A program made the position numbers and the translations under genes. Of a stretch of 64,000 nt of DNA, positions 12,615 to 26,638 are shown piece by piece. Each line of letters begins with the position of its first letter. Within the stretch, counting starts at the first letter, position 1. Source of the DNA: Silurus meridionalis (taxonomy: Eukaryota; Chordata; Actinopteri; Siluriformes; Siluridae); the NCBI RefSeq assembly GCF_014805685.1, contig NC_060886.1:24911608-24975607 (forward strand), written 5' to 3'. The notes beneath the pieces are model-generated. The model did not search any database. It had not been told where the DNA came from and was given only the letters and a program-made list of their open reading frames with translations.

Positions 12615-13269
12615 ATTTGAACTGCCAACTAGGAAAAAAGGAAGAAAACGCCCCTCTCAACTCCTTACCTACTTTCTTATTGGCAAGTGGTAAAGGTCGC
12701 CCTATTGTGACTCCACTACTACTCACTACATCCACATGTACTCAGCGGTCTTGAAATTGCCCCTACCTTTTTCACTTTACCCCTGTGTTGATCCAATCAC
12801 ATTATTCAATCCTCTGAGAGGATTGCTTTCTCATATTTCACAATCAGGATCCAACCAAAAAAAAATGTGTGAAAACACCAATTCTGTTTACCTGCATGAG
12901 TTTTGAGAGAGTGGACTAGCAAGCTAGGTCCTTAGGTGCACATGGAAAATGCTGTTTTTGTTAGAAATGCTGCAACATTGTCTGATTATCTTTTTATATT
13001 TATGTCTTCTCATCCTTTTAATATCTTTTTCTCCTCTCTCCTGGCAGGCTTGCCCTAGGTACGCTCTTACAGCGAGGCCTCCCCTCCTCCTCTCCACTTC
13101 CTCACCCAGGGATGAACGGATAAATGGAGATGAAAGCGAAAATTCTGAAACACTTGATTCATGATGTACCTCTGTCAGACTGTAGAAAGAAGCTTCTCTC
13201 CCCCCCATTCTCTCATTCGCCTGTATAATGAAGAGTAACAGTAGCACGCACACAACGATGACTGTGTCA

Positions 13270-13560
13270 GAAGACGTCAGGATTGGCTGATTATGGTGTG
13301 CTAAATATTGATCGCTGCTTCACATTTGTCAAAATTCCCTCCTACCTTTAATTAGAATTTCCCCATGTGGCATGTACAGAAACTAACCGAATACATTACC
13401 CCTGGCAGGAGCAGGGGGAGTCTGCTATATAATTGTGACCGCTTGTCTTTCCTCCTTTCTCCTGATTTTAGAAGACTCACGGCCGTCTGTTTGACAGTGT
13501 ATAAGTTCCTGTATAATCAGGCTAATTTTCCACCTCTTATCACAGAATGATCTCTCTCTT
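13270..13560. promoter_or_regulatory. Candidate conserved non-coding block
   Basis: Non-repetitive stretch with AAATATTGATCGCTGCTTCA, CCTTTAATTAGAATTTCCCC and TTTGACAGTGTATAAG. No convincing coding frame. Inferred from motif density only. Confidence 0.25.
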
Positions 13561-13886
13561 TTTCTATTCTTTTTTTGTACATTTTTTGTCCATTGAACCA
13601 CAATTTAGCTCTTTTTGTCTGTATTTATATGGGCATATGCTTTTCCTTTTTTTTTTTTTACTCTTCAACAATCTTTTATATTATAATTTCTTAACGTTCC
13701 CAATTCTCATTTTTTTTTAAAGAAAACTTAATTTGCTCCATGTCCCTTTGCTACTCATTTAAACTCTTTTTCCAAAAAATTTTCTCACTGATTTTAGCCA
13801 AAAGTGCTAAACTAACTAATTTCTGTTTTTTTTTTTTTTTTTTCTTCTATTTTCTTTTCCAGTAATTTGTCCCTTCTTCTGCTCAT

Positions 13887-13888
<2 letters not shown>

Positions 13889-13957
<69 letters not shown>

Positions 13958-13968
13958 CATACATACAC
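13889..13968. repeat. AT microsatellite followed by ATAC repeats
   Basis: About 32 AT units followed by a few ATAC units. Confidence 0.97.
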
Positions 13969-16912
13969 AATAATACAAATACATTTGTAGCATTTCATAA
14001 TCTTTCACACTTTTCCTCTGATATTTTTCTTCTTAACTTGCCTTATCCACATTTCCCTTTTCCCTTTACCTTTTCAAATCTAATCCAATTTTCTAATTTT
14101 GACAATCTTTCTCCACACATTTGCCCCACCTTTCTCCAATATTTTTCTGTTCATCTTGTAACAATTTTCCCATAATTCTTTCTATCATGCATCTTTTTTC
14201 ACCAGTAATTTCACCCAACTTAAACCATTCCCAAATGATCCCTTTTTCCACTTTGACTCCATCACTTTCTGTTCTCTTCCATAAATCCTTTCACACCATG
14301 CTTCTTTATTTTGATTCACTAATTTTTCTCATTTTCGCTGACTGACCTTAGGCGTCACCAACTAGGGAGTAAGAAAAAGAAGGAGAGACAAAAGAGAGAG
14401 AGAGAGAAAAGGGGGGGGGGATGGAGCGACAGACTGTGCTGGGAGAGGTGGCTCTCTCTATTAGTTTGTTTCATGCTACACTGCCTCAGTCACTGACCTG
14501 TGCGAGCCATGACAAGCCACACCAACGCAGCCTCAGCCAATCAGAAACGAGCTGGAAATTAGCACTGCTCTTTGCATTTGGCAGACAGAGGGCTCGACCA
14601 AGGGCAGGTCTGTGACTATTCCCACACTGTTGCATGGCCATACACATTTTATTGATTTTAGATTTGATTTGTTTCAGAGAGAGAGAGAGAGGGTCCCTTG
14701 TGGTGCTAAATAGTTCTCTAAATATTTTAGTATGTTTTGTATGGAATGTATTGAGTTTGACTGAGAAATGGCAATGACCTTGCACTTAAACGTTAATGCA
14801 CTAGGCCTCAAACAGGTGAGGAAGGTGTGTTTGTGTATGTGTGTTTTGTAGGACTTTTACAAATTAAAGTCTATTTCAATTTAAATTTTCCTATCCAATA
14901 ACTCAACTTACTTCTGTGTTTTTTCTGGCACTGACATTTACTGATTATACAGAATTGTTTCTGTTTTTTTTCTCTCTCTCTCTATTTTCGTATACTTTCC
15001 TCAAGCATATTTGTTGATTGAGCTACTCTGTACACACCTTGTAGACAGGTATATAAATCTCCTGTGTCTTTCAACTCAATATTTTATACATTTTTTACAT
15101 TCCAATTTTGCTTGAAATAATCCAATGAACATTGATCAACTCAGACATGGAAATAAAATAATAAGCAATTTATATAGTGAAATAATTCAGTTCCTATTTT
15201 TGCCTTTTTTTTTTCTTTTTTTTATTCTAATGTAAAATAAAGTAACTATCTGGAACAGAGTGGGTGTTTTATGGAAATATTGCATTCTTAACTGTACAAT
15301 TCACTCAAATGCAAATATAATCCTCTTTATTACAAACTGTGAAAAAGCCAAGATCATGTTAGTTGTGGTTCTGTGAACCCTGTACAACTGTAAGAATCAC
15401 CTACATGCCTTCTTTTGTTCCTCCACACATATGCCAAGACTTTACAACAAAGACAGAAGAGTTTTTTTTTGGAATTTGAAGAAACCCAATTTCATACAAG
15501 GTCATGCATTTGGATACATATGTCATATGTCAGATTATGCCATAAAGTCACCACATTGCCATAAAGAAAGTGAACCAAGTAACACTCATGTCACTGAAAG
15601 GATGACTTTGTCACTGTTAAAAGGTGGAATGCTGACTCCCATAGTGGGAGCTCAAACATCCTGGAACAGCATTATTCAAAATGAATAATATATATGAATA
15701 TGAATATGATGTAAGGAGTAATACACTCCTTGTTTAAAGACAACATTCAAATATTGATCTAGATGGCCACTTGATGACTGGTCGACAAGATGTTAGAATG
15801 TCAATGCTTAAACATGTGCTGTAAAATAGCATTTTGTTACTTCTGAAATATGAACATACTGACATATTAGCAGTGTTAGCTCATTTATATACACCATGGA
15901 AGTAAAACTAAAACAGGGTAGCATTACTAACGAAGAAAAATGACTAAAGAAGTATTGAATAAATAACCGACTTGAATAAATGCAACAGAACTCCATATGT
16001 TGTGCATTGGCCCAGAATGGGTTTTCTAAGTATTTATTACAAACACTGCAATCATGACTATTTATCAAAAGCATGTAACAAGATAAGGTGATTTTCACTA
16101 CTCCTTGGACAGTTGTAATATAACCTTAAAACTGTAAAACTAAATCTGAGTGGAAATATCTTGAAAAGAATGACCTTTATGTAATATTTAAATTAATCTT
16201 TTACAATTTCAATTACAATCAACTAAATATAAGATCATTTAACCATATTCCGGACAGTCTTGTAGCTTACTTATCAACAGTTCCTTTGTTCTTTTAAAAA
16301 GTTTAAAAGCTAAACTAGCTGCCAATAGAATAAGACTATTTTAGGCTTAAATATATATTAATACAGTATGGTATGAAATAAGCATAATAATTCAATGCTT
16401 GGCTTATTGTCATCTCATTATAAGACACAGGAAATCAATTTGCAGTTCAATACATTTACACCAACAGACTACTCACAAAAAAATTATAAGAAGCAGATTC
16501 CAAAATAAAATAAACACTATAATGACAGAAATGGGAGTGTTTTAATGGTGAAGGGAAATGACTACATGTAACAAAAATCCATAGAGTGGATAGAAATAGA
16601 AATAGTTCAGATCAAGTTTAGATCTTGAAAATACAACAGAAAAAGTGCAATTTTTTTGTTTTCTTTTCAAAAAAACCTGATGTTCCCCATCTGGTACTCT
16701 TTCATTTCTCACTGTGTGTGCTGCTGTGTTTGGCTCAGAGGGCCTTGCTTATTGTGTGCTGTGGTGTTAAGTCTAGATAGTCGGGTTTGTTCTGTGTTCT
16801 GTATGCGTTAAGTCTGTGTGTAGAGGCGGCAGGTGTTTTATTGCGCTGGGTTCGGCTGGGGTTTGACATACGCCTGTGCTTAATCTCTCTCTCTAAGGTG
16901 ACAAAGCCCAGT

Positions 16913-16916
<4 letters not shown>

Positions 16917-16952
<36 letters not shown>

Positions 16953-16953
16953 G

Positions 16954-16999
<46 letters not shown>
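16917..16999. repeat. Compound CT and CA microsatellites
   Basis: A CT run (16917-16949), a seven-base spacer, then a CA run to 16999. Confidence 0.97.
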
Positions 17000-17005
<6 letters not shown>

Positions 17006-17650
17006 AATCATACATACATATGCACACCTTTGGGTTGTCCTTTGCTTACATAATTAAAGCAGATTCAGTAAAATTTTGATTCATTAAACTTCATAACTGT
17101 GCGTTTTTTTACTTATAGCTGCATTTGTAACTTTCCTTTTTAATTACACATGCAGTTCTGGTAGAAAAGACTGCTCGCATTTTTTTGCACACCATTATTA
17201 ACAAGGAAATTCCTATGTTAATCACTTTTTTAAAATATGGCAGGTGTCTATTGTGTACAACTGTGTAAAAATAAATAATAATCCCAAAAAATGTTGTCAT
17301 TTTTTAATGAAAATACATCTAACTGCCCAAAGTCATTGCATTGTTATGTCCTAAATTAACAAACAAAGAGCAAACAATCTTTTTTGTATAATATTCAGAA
17401 AGAAAAATCTCTCCTTTGAAAGGAATATAAAATGAAAACTTTTTATTTCTTTATTTCATGTTTTTATTTTTATTTTTATTTTTTACCTGTAACTGTCTCA
17501 GAGTTAAATATGTGTTATACATATTTAGAGTAAAAAAATATGTGACATTTGATTTGACCATCATCTTTGTAATCCATGGATCCCTGGAAATGTCTGTGTC
17601 AACAGATAAATGTTAATTTATCATTTATAATATTTACATAATAATATATG

Positions 17651-17651
17651 T

Positions 17652-17725
<74 letters not shown>

Positions 17726-17787
17726 GAAAGGAAAGGAAAAAGAAAAAGAAAAAGAAAAAGAAAAAGAAAAAGAAAAAGAAAAGAAAA
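17651..17787. repeat. Composite all-purine tract: AAAG, GGAAA and GAAAAA repeats
   Basis: About 135 bases with only A and G on the plus strand: AAAG units, then a few AAAGG units, then seven GAAAAA units. Confidence 0.97.
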
Positions 17788-19446
17788 ATACACTGTGTTT
17801 GATCTAAAAGTGTCTTGGGATTGTAACCATTGCTAATTCAAGCAGAAAACTTGAATGAAAATAAAGTAAATTGTGAATTGCACATGGATGTAAATAGCAG
17901 ATGTTGTTCAACTATTGCCCAATGCACTTCTACTAGCCAAGGCTCAGTCCAACATAGTGTTCCATCACAGTTATGAGTTGTTGTACAGTGTGATCGCTGT
18001 CTGTATCTCTCTTTTTCTACAGCAGAGATGAATGAGTTTCTACTAAGGGAGCGCCACTGTTTACCCAGTAGGTCATGCAGGGGATGCTGTTTATTGTCCA
18101 GAAAGGCTGTATGTGTTATTATGTGGGTTTCATCCAAGTTTCTTGCTTTTCTCTCACATTACAATACATCCTTGTAGGCAGTGCTCGCAAGTCTTATGGG
18201 GGGGTCCCCAGTTATTGAGTAATGCATATATATTGTTTACTAAAAATCTTGGGGACCCCCCCAAGTTTATTTTTTACTTGTCATGGGGGGTCCCTAATGC
18301 CTTATAGGGGTCCCAGATCCCCCCAGCCCTCCTCAATTTAAACACTGCTTGTCAGTAGAATACACCCCATTCAGGGTGTATTCTGCATTAAGATCCACCT
18401 TGACCAGACCAGAATAAAGCAGATAAAAATCTATAAATTAATGATTGTCAAATAAATGTGAGCATCCCTATAATATCTATGTGAATCCAAATATATGTAT
18501 ATATGTCTAAATATTCAGACAATATAAAATTATATATAAATATAATTATGTATAATAATCCATCTTTTTTTGTCCGAAGTCCATCAAGAGTGCAGCAAAT
18601 GAAAGGTAATAAAGCTAGTGGAACTCTGATTTAAAGCTCACCTGATGCCTGGTACTGTAGCCCTGGTGGGATAGCTTACACTAAAGCACACTCTTTTACT
18701 CTCTAATCCCCACTCTATTTGATTCGCATTTAAACAAAGCTGCTGAAAAACTGCAGCAAACAAGTTCCAGTCTATCTACAGGATCAGGTCTCTTAGACAG
18801 TTTAGCTGGTCGTCCTCACTTCACGAGCTTCCACTGCACGTCATTTTTCTCCTGTTTTCCCTGTTTTATTGTCTGAAGAGGAAGGAGGGGCTCGGGGCTT
18901 TGTGGTGCTCGTTGTAATTGGTTTTCTGCTTGAACTTTCAACATCAGGCATGTCAAAGCACAGTAATACCCCCCTACACACACACACACACACACACACC
19001 AGAGTCAGTTGCGCACACGGCTCTGCTTTGTCGCAAGAAGAAAGGAAAGGTTGTAGAGACATAATGGTGAGCAGGTATGGGTTCTGAGCAAGTCTGTTAT
19101 CATTGTGTAAAATAAATAAATAAATAAATAAATAAATATATATATTTTTTATCATTTTTTTAATTAATAATTTATTCATTCATTTCAATTTAACAGATTT
19201 CTAAAGAAATGCAGTGATAAAAATATATTTGATAGAAATAGATGATAGTGATGGATTTTCAATATTTATTGTAATCCACGTTTAAATATGAAACAATATA
19301 TAATTGCACAGTGTTTACATTCAACTGGAATGAAGCAGATTCAAATTTTTTTTCCAAACCTCTTTGGCTCTGGGGCAAAAACTCCACGAAACATAAATCC
19401 TGCCCAATTTACTTGGAGATTTCTTTATTCCTGCATGGGTGTGTCC

Positions 19447-19448
<2 letters not shown>

Positions 19449-19490
<42 letters not shown>
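19449..19490. repeat. GA dinucleotide microsatellite
   Basis: About 20 units. Confidence 0.97.
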
Positions 19491-19495
<5 letters not shown>

Positions 19496-19626
19496 GTTGG
19501 GTGAATGAGATTGGGATCGCAGGTTCAGTGTAAGTGCACGCTGATGCTGAGTGAAAAGGATCTTGATCACAGTGACATTTTGAATCATGGGTCATGAGTG
19601 TGTGATGTGAAAAAGAAGAGAATAAA

Positions 19627-19857
<231 letters not shown>

Positions 19858-20483
19858 CAAATGGTACATCTCCAAATTGACCATTTAAAATTTTTTTCTC
19901 TTTCTCACACACACAAAACAACAAACAAATCCCCCCCATCACACACACACCAAACATATATGAATTCTACAACACAAATGGATGTAGAGATTCACTTTAG
20001 TTTGTGGAGGCAGATGAGTATGTTTTCATTTTTTTGCCAGAACAAGTATAAATAATTTGAAATTAATTACTGAATTGGGGCAGTATGTTAAAGTGTCCTG
20101 GGTGAATATTAACTGTATTAATAATTCTTAAATAATAGAATCTAATTAGAAAATTAGAAGAAATGATTTGATTTTCAAGGTCTTTTACCTTACTGTTTAT
20201 TGCAATACAAAAGAATTGTAAACATTCAAACATACACTAAATGTAATGAGTGTGTGAGGGAGACGTTTGATGTACTGGTGTTGCATTCAGGTGGCATTCC
20301 CAATGTTCACAGCATTTGTCTGCAGATTTAATATGACCTGGATGAAGATCTGACCAAATGTGAATGAATAAGACAATATGGGTATATATCAGGAAATATA
20401 CTGTGTTTTAATTCTGAATATATATTTTACTTAACTAAATATGTGATATTAAAAGAAAGGTATTTGTCAAAATATTGTGAATG

Positions 20484-20484
<1 letters not shown>

Positions 20485-20573
<89 letters not shown>

Positions 20574-20591
20574 TTTTTTTTTTTTTTTTTG
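20485..20591. repeat. TA microsatellite ending in a T-run
   Basis: About 42 TA units followed by AATT and about 20 T. Confidence 0.97.
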
Positions 20592-21206
20592 ACTAATGAC
20601 TACAAGAAAAAAAAGATGAATTAACAGCCAATATTCATTTTCTTTAATGTGGTGCCATTACTTTGAGTTACAGGAGTTATTCAGTGTCAGTGGTGTGACA
20701 TGCACAGGCCATTACACCAGTGACAGTAACATCAATGACAAAATGTTCATTATATTAAATGGTGTGAGTAGCATCGCACAACATGTATTGTTAATAGACC
20801 TTAATTCGATTCAATTTTGATTAATTAAAAACGGATCGATTTGAGATCTCACCTGGAGCTGGTGAGATATCCATGCTGATTTCAATATATCAGCTTTCAC
20901 TAGTGAAATCACATGCAGAGGCAAAGAAACTTTTAACATTATGCTCTTATTAAAATGTATTCTATTCTACAAATATGAATTATGTCATAATGATGCTCAT
21001 CATGTGCCATTAAAATACTTTTTGGAAAGCGTGCAAGTGATTTATGTTGTTGTCCAGAAAACGGGAGAGAAGAAAATATTCACAATAAGAAATAATCATT
21101 ATTTTCTTAATAACTGTACTCAAAAATACATCTGAGGTTCTAAAGTTTATAAACACCATCTCCCTGTGTTTCCAGCTCACTGTCTGTGTGTGTTTGGGGG
21201 GGATGT

Positions 21207-21208
<2 letters not shown>

Positions 21209-21256
<48 letters not shown>
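21209..21256. repeat. GT dinucleotide microsatellite
   Basis: About 23 units. Confidence 0.97.
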
Positions 21257-21258
<2 letters not shown>

Positions 21259-21399
21259 ATGAATTGCACGGTGCGTTGTTGCTGACCACTCCTAAAATGA
21301 TAATGTGACAACATCCATCAGGAATCAATGGCAAGCTACAGGCTACAGGGTGAGCCAGGCCTGGCGTTGCTGTCATTATGGAGTAAATATTTATGAGTG

Positions 21400-21640
21400 G
21401 CACTGACTGATTCCTTTGGCTTTAGTCAATCTCTTTCCAGGGGAGATGGTGAAATGATCAGCTCCGTGCTCTGGAGCTGTCCCTTCTGCTAATGGCCATC
21501 AGAGCAGGACATGGAGGTTTGATTTCCACATGCGGCGCCATCATTCACAGCCTGTCGCTCCTGTTCATTCTCCATACATGGCTGCCGGATTGATCGCCTG
21601 TTTAGTGCTATGAAGGATAGAGTCGAATAAAGCAGAAACA
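21400..21640. promoter_or_regulatory. Candidate conserved non-coding block
   Basis: About 240 bases near 50% GC without repeats, including CTTCTGCTAATGGCCATCAG and GGCTGCCGGATTGATCGCCT. Lies just left of the Tc1-like relic. Confidence 0.25.
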
Positions 21641-21761
21641 GAAGAGGTGTGTGTGTGTGTGGGGGTGGTTATTTTAATGAACTGCATTGAACATCTTATG
21701 TTTTCAAAATGTTCTAACCCTACTCTATTCAGATTTTGAACATAGCGGAACAAAGTTCTGT

Positions 21762-22175
21762 AGCCTCGGGTTCTGGTTTCTAGCTGACAGCAGTGAAATT
21801 TGATGTGGTCTACTACTGTTGTAGCCTATGCACCTTAACGTTTGACTTATTGGGCATACTGAGATGCTTTTCTGCTCACCATGGTTGTAAAGAGTGGCTC
21901 ATCTTGTTCCTGTTTAGCTCAAACCACTGCGGTCATTTCAATCAGACGTCAGTCATCTTTAATGTGTTTACAGACAGAGAAACTGATGTGTTTTTTTTTC
22001 TCAGGTGCTGAAATATTCCAACTAAATTGTTTCTCCAATTTCCCAGGTTGATATGAACATCACTTGAACCTTTGACCTGTAACTGAATGGTTTTGTGGTT
22101 TGCATCGCTGCCGATTGATTAGCCGATCGGATAAATCTATGAATGAACAGGTGCAACTGTTCTTAATGTTGCACA
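21762..22175 (-). mobile_element. Decayed Tc1/mariner-like element copy
   Basis: The block from TAGCTGACAGCAGTG through TGAGATGCTTTTCTGCTCAC and GATTGATTAGCCGATCGG to CAGGTGCAACTG follows a dispersed fish repeat I recognise. Its reverse strand carries a DDE-type transposase similar to Tc1/mariner. A 24-base segment (21860-21883) is exactly the reverse complement of 50560-50583. No open transposase frame remains. Confidence 0.55.
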
Positions 22176-22830
22176 GTTCTTCAGACAATGTTGGATAAAT
22201 AACCTTGTTGAAATGAAACATAACCAGCAATACGTATTAAATCGAGTTGATATGAAGTGAAAATCTTTGTTACTGAATGTTTGATCATTTGAGAAATTTG
22301 AATATAAAACAATTTAGATTTAGTCTAATCTAATTTGAAGGATAAAGTATTTACACACTCTAATTAGGCACTTTTAAGACACGATATTGCTTTACCCTTA
22401 ATCCAAGGCCTGTCTTTGAGTATTTTATCTATAGACTTTATCCTTTTATCTTTAATATCAGAAACCGCTTCCTCACTCTATCAAAACTCTATATATACTC
22501 TATATAGTGCACTGTATCTGATGTCGGACATTTTTGAATAGTATCCTAATTCTGACTGAACAGCTTCATTCTTGTTTATACCCACAATGCACTCCATTTT
22601 TGTCCATACTGCACAGCGAGGTGATGCAAAAGATGGCGGATGGAAACACTAGAGGCAGCAACTTTTACAAATGAGTACATTTTAAACATTTTTACCCCTG
22701 GAGTCAGTTTAAAGACACTATCAGAAACCCAGTTTATATATTTTTTCATTATCGATTATCTTTATTTCATTATCTTAAAAATTAATAAAATAAATAAATA
22801 AATGAGACAGTACTCTATTATCTTTTTTAT

Positions 22831-22837
<7 letters not shown>

Positions 22838-22895
<58 letters not shown>
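22838..22895. repeat. TA dinucleotide microsatellite
   Basis: About 29 units. Confidence 0.97.
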
Positions 22896-22899
<4 letters not shown>

Positions 22900-24429
22900 T
22901 TTTTTTGGTGAATATATATTCTTATAATTTGTATATAATTGATCAATAAAAATAAAAAAGCTGGTGAATAAACATGACAAACTGTTTTGTTTTGTTCTCT
23001 TTCTTCTAAACATAATAAATGTGTGACGAATATACAAGAACAGTAAAATATATATTTTACGATACACCACAGATGTTAATACAAGGTAGGTGTAACGTTT
23101 GTAAGGAAATTGCTCACTGCAGTCTCTTATCTCAGAATCATGATATTTATGTCAGTGTTCGAATTCGCTCACTCCTTTTCATTCCCCTCTTCCCAGGTAA
23201 TAAAAAGATGTTTTAGAAATAGCCAGAATGTGGATTTTTTTGTTAAGATTTGAGAGTAAGCAGTTAACTACGTTAGAGAAAATAAATCCATGATTAGTGA
23301 GTGTAAATCACAACTTCTAGAATTGATTACATCAATACACCTTATAACATGGTATGATAACTGATGTCATGTGCTGTGCAGGGGATTTGTGGAGAATGTA
23401 GTCCTTGTTCATAATCTTGCCAATTACATGGCAGTTGATTTTGTTGTTTCGAGATTGTTGCTAAAGCTTCAATTTTTTTTATAAATTCTATACTCCTGTG
23501 ATAATTGATGGTAGAGTTTTATAATAATGCTGTGTATACAGTGTATCTTAAGTCTGGAAGCAGTCAGTTATCTGAATCACCAAACCCTGGTCCTGTTAAA
23601 CCTTCAGGCACATTTTAGTGTTTACTGTGCTCCCAATCCACCCAGTTTAAGTAATCAGTAACTAGTGTATTTTTAAAGTTAACGTGAGCATGCTTGCGTT
23701 GAAAAATTATATTAAAAACAAAATTGTCTTAATTCAGTACCAAGGTTGCTTCTAAAGGAATGTCCTTTTTTTCCTTTTTTTTTTAAACCACCTAAGTAAT
23801 ATCAAGAAACCTCAATATTCATTGACGTTTGAAACACTTTTTGTGAGATTTTAGTATCATCGTCAACATAATCAGCAACTTGACATTAACCGGACAATAA
23901 CTGGATGACTTTGATCATCTGAACAAAGTGAAAACCAAAAACAGAAATCTTTTTCTGCTAAACATTTACAAACTGTTTAGATATTGTTTAGAAATTAAAT
24001 ATGTAGGCAGACAGCAGTCACCTCTCAATATTTTGAAATAATAATAAAGTGAAAGTTTTATAGCAATTTCTACACAATAATGTTTGACTCATATGACATT
24101 GTAATTAAAGTTTATTATGTGTAAACTAATATTACTGAGAATGTTAATGCAGATTGTATGTGTATTTGTTTTTTGCTAACATTAAAACAATATGCATCAG
24201 TATCTTATATATAAAAGTGTTATGTAATGCAAAGTGGACTTTCGACGATCCAGAGATGTGGTCAGCTGAACCCTTGTTGCGATTGCATCGCACATTTTCT
24301 GCTGAATTGGGCCACTTTAACAAGTGCTGGACGTCACTCTGGTGTGACCCATCTGCTGACCCCTACTCACTCAGAGGGCACATGAAGTTCCAAAAAGTAT
24401 TGCTGCACCATTTAATGACAGTGCTTTAG

Positions 24430-24640
24430 ACCTCTAAGTACTAAAACTAGGCCTCTCGGGCTCTCCGCTGCCTCTTAAAGTGGCCTGCTGCATTATAATT
24501 TCCGCAGCTACCTGTCTGTGCACTTAAGACAGAGCGGCTTTGGGATTTGCTTTAGTGCTGCATGCAGGGCTGAGCACGTGTTATTTCTGTGTCTCCGGTG
24601 TCATCTTCCTCTTTATCTACAGGAGCAGGCGAAGCAAAGG
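24430..24640. promoter_or_regulatory. Candidate conserved non-coding block
   Basis: GC-balanced, non-repetitive stretch with GCTGCATTATAATTTCCGCA and GCTGAGCACGTGTTATTTC (E-box CACGTG). No frame. Confidence 0.25.
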
Positions 24641-24883
24641 GAGCATGAGAGCACATGATATTTCCTCATTTCCCTTTCCATAATCTGTCAGTGTGCATGA
24701 AGGCAGTGTAAAAAGGCTACGTCTCCTTATTTTAAACTTCTAAAAGCTTGACTGAAAATCCCTTAACATGTGTAATTCTCACAAGTCTACATGTCCTCTT
24801 TTTTTTTTTACCCCCATTGTGCGCAGATTAGGCTTTCACCAACCAAACCGATTACTTCAGTCAACACAGAGTGAAAGCACCCC

Positions 24884-24884
<1 letters not shown>

Positions 24885-24922
<38 letters not shown>

Positions 24923-24926
24923 ACAC
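24885..24926. repeat. CA dinucleotide microsatellite
   Basis: CA run with a single interruption near its right end. Confidence 0.95.
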
Positions 24927-25534
24927 TTACACACAGATCTGCTAAATGTCAGCAAAGCGCTTTTGAGCGCAATCTTAATTTGACTTGGAATTAGTCTCTT
25001 TTCTCTTTTTTTGTATGCCAATGATCTAATTATTCAGACAGGTCTCTGCTTTGTGAGAACATCATGTGAAGAGAAACCCATGACAGTGCTGAGGGGGAAA
25101 AAAATAGAGATGCTTAGAAAGACAAGAGGGAAGTGGATGTTGTGCTGTATCTCAAAATGTTTCAATATGTGCAATAACTACATAGTTTCTGCACCTTAAA
25201 TAGTGTTTGTATAACCACTATGATTGCATGCTCTTGATGGGGGGGCTAAACTGTACTCTTCATCATTGCTGAGATTCTTTGCTCATTATAAACGTGCTTA
25301 TAGTGTACTTTAAAAGCTTTGATTTTTTTTTTTATTTAAATGGTTGGGATTAATTATGGTGCACTATAGTTACTTTTCCAGGTAAAAGGTACATATTATA
25401 GATAAAGAAAAATACAGTACAGCCCCAGTGACAAGGAAAAGTCCTAATCTGTACCCTTTATTAAAGAATGAAAGGCAGAACACTAGAACTTAGTACTTAA
25501 ATCACAATGTAAAAGTATGTGTGTGTATTTGTCT

Positions 25535-25538
<4 letters not shown>

Positions 25539-25588
<50 letters not shown>
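25539..25588. repeat. GT dinucleotide microsatellite
   Basis: About 25 units. Confidence 0.97.
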
Positions 25589-25591
<3 letters not shown>

Positions 25592-25799
25592 ATAAAGAAG
25601 TTGGACCTTCCAGGGATTCATATTATAGTTTGTTTGTTTATTTATTTATTTATTATTTTTTATTTACTCAGAAATTATCCATCATCCTCACCCAATCTGG
25701 CAACCAGGAATTCCAGATGGATACATTTCATCATCGTCAGTAAACACTTGGTCGGGATAGCTCTGGATCCAGAGTCTGAATTTTACGCATGGCATCCCA

Positions 25800-25852
25800 C
25801 ACGCATGCGCACACACACCCACTCACCCACACACACACACACACACACACAC
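25800..25852. repeat. Interrupted CA microsatellite
   Basis: CA and CACC units with interruptions, the last 22 bases pure CA. Confidence 0.95.
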
Positions 25853-26601
25853 AGTCGAAGTACATTCGTGTAGAACCCCAAACTATAGGTAAAGCACCGA
25901 GCTCAGGGTGGAGCAAAGAGAAGAGAACCCACCCAGCTGCGCCATCGTGCGCCACCTTCATTGAGGGAAAAGACCGAGAAATAATGTTCAAGCTGAAAAA
26001 TGCGCCCTGTGTTGGAGTAACAACATACATTCTTGAATTGATACTTTTTCTCTATTTGCAATGTTTTTTTTCTGATTTCTTTTTTTTATTGAACTACTTG
26101 AAAACTAATAAACTCCACATGTCCATACATTTTGTCTTTAGGTACTCTTTGTATTTTGTTTGAACAATAAATGAGTGTAATAGTAGAAAACTCTAGAAAA
26201 GGCTTTAAGGAATGATAGAAAGGGAAATGAGAGCAGAGCGCACAAGTATTTTATCTTAGAGCTGCTCTATAAGTCTCGCTCCTGAGAGCTGAATTCATTA
26301 CATATTAGAGAGTGGAAAAATCGCACATATATGACATATAGATGTCCGACAAAAGCCTTATATTTTTCCCATTATATATATATTTTTAATACAATTAAAA
26401 ACTCAACAAAACTGTCATGTAAATATATATATTACATTTTAATAACGAATATCCGAAAGATTGTGATAATTAAAAAAAAGAGAGAAAATGAGAGATAAAT
26501 CTCTCCCTGGTGCACATAAAATATCTCAGATTCATACATTTTATATTTTTGATCTTAGAATTAGATTTTGGATAAAAAACTTATTTTCTGATTTTTTTCG
26601 T

Positions 26602-26605
<4 letters not shown>

Positions 26606-26637
<32 letters not shown>

Positions 26638-26638
26638 C
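26606..26638. repeat. TTTA tetranucleotide microsatellite
   Basis: About eight TTTA units. Confidence 0.95.

Noticed and set aside
14390..14620. 64-codon plus-strand frame near a G-run and GA-rich DNA
   Set aside because: No similarity recognised; start and end are arbitrary and the antisense is open too.
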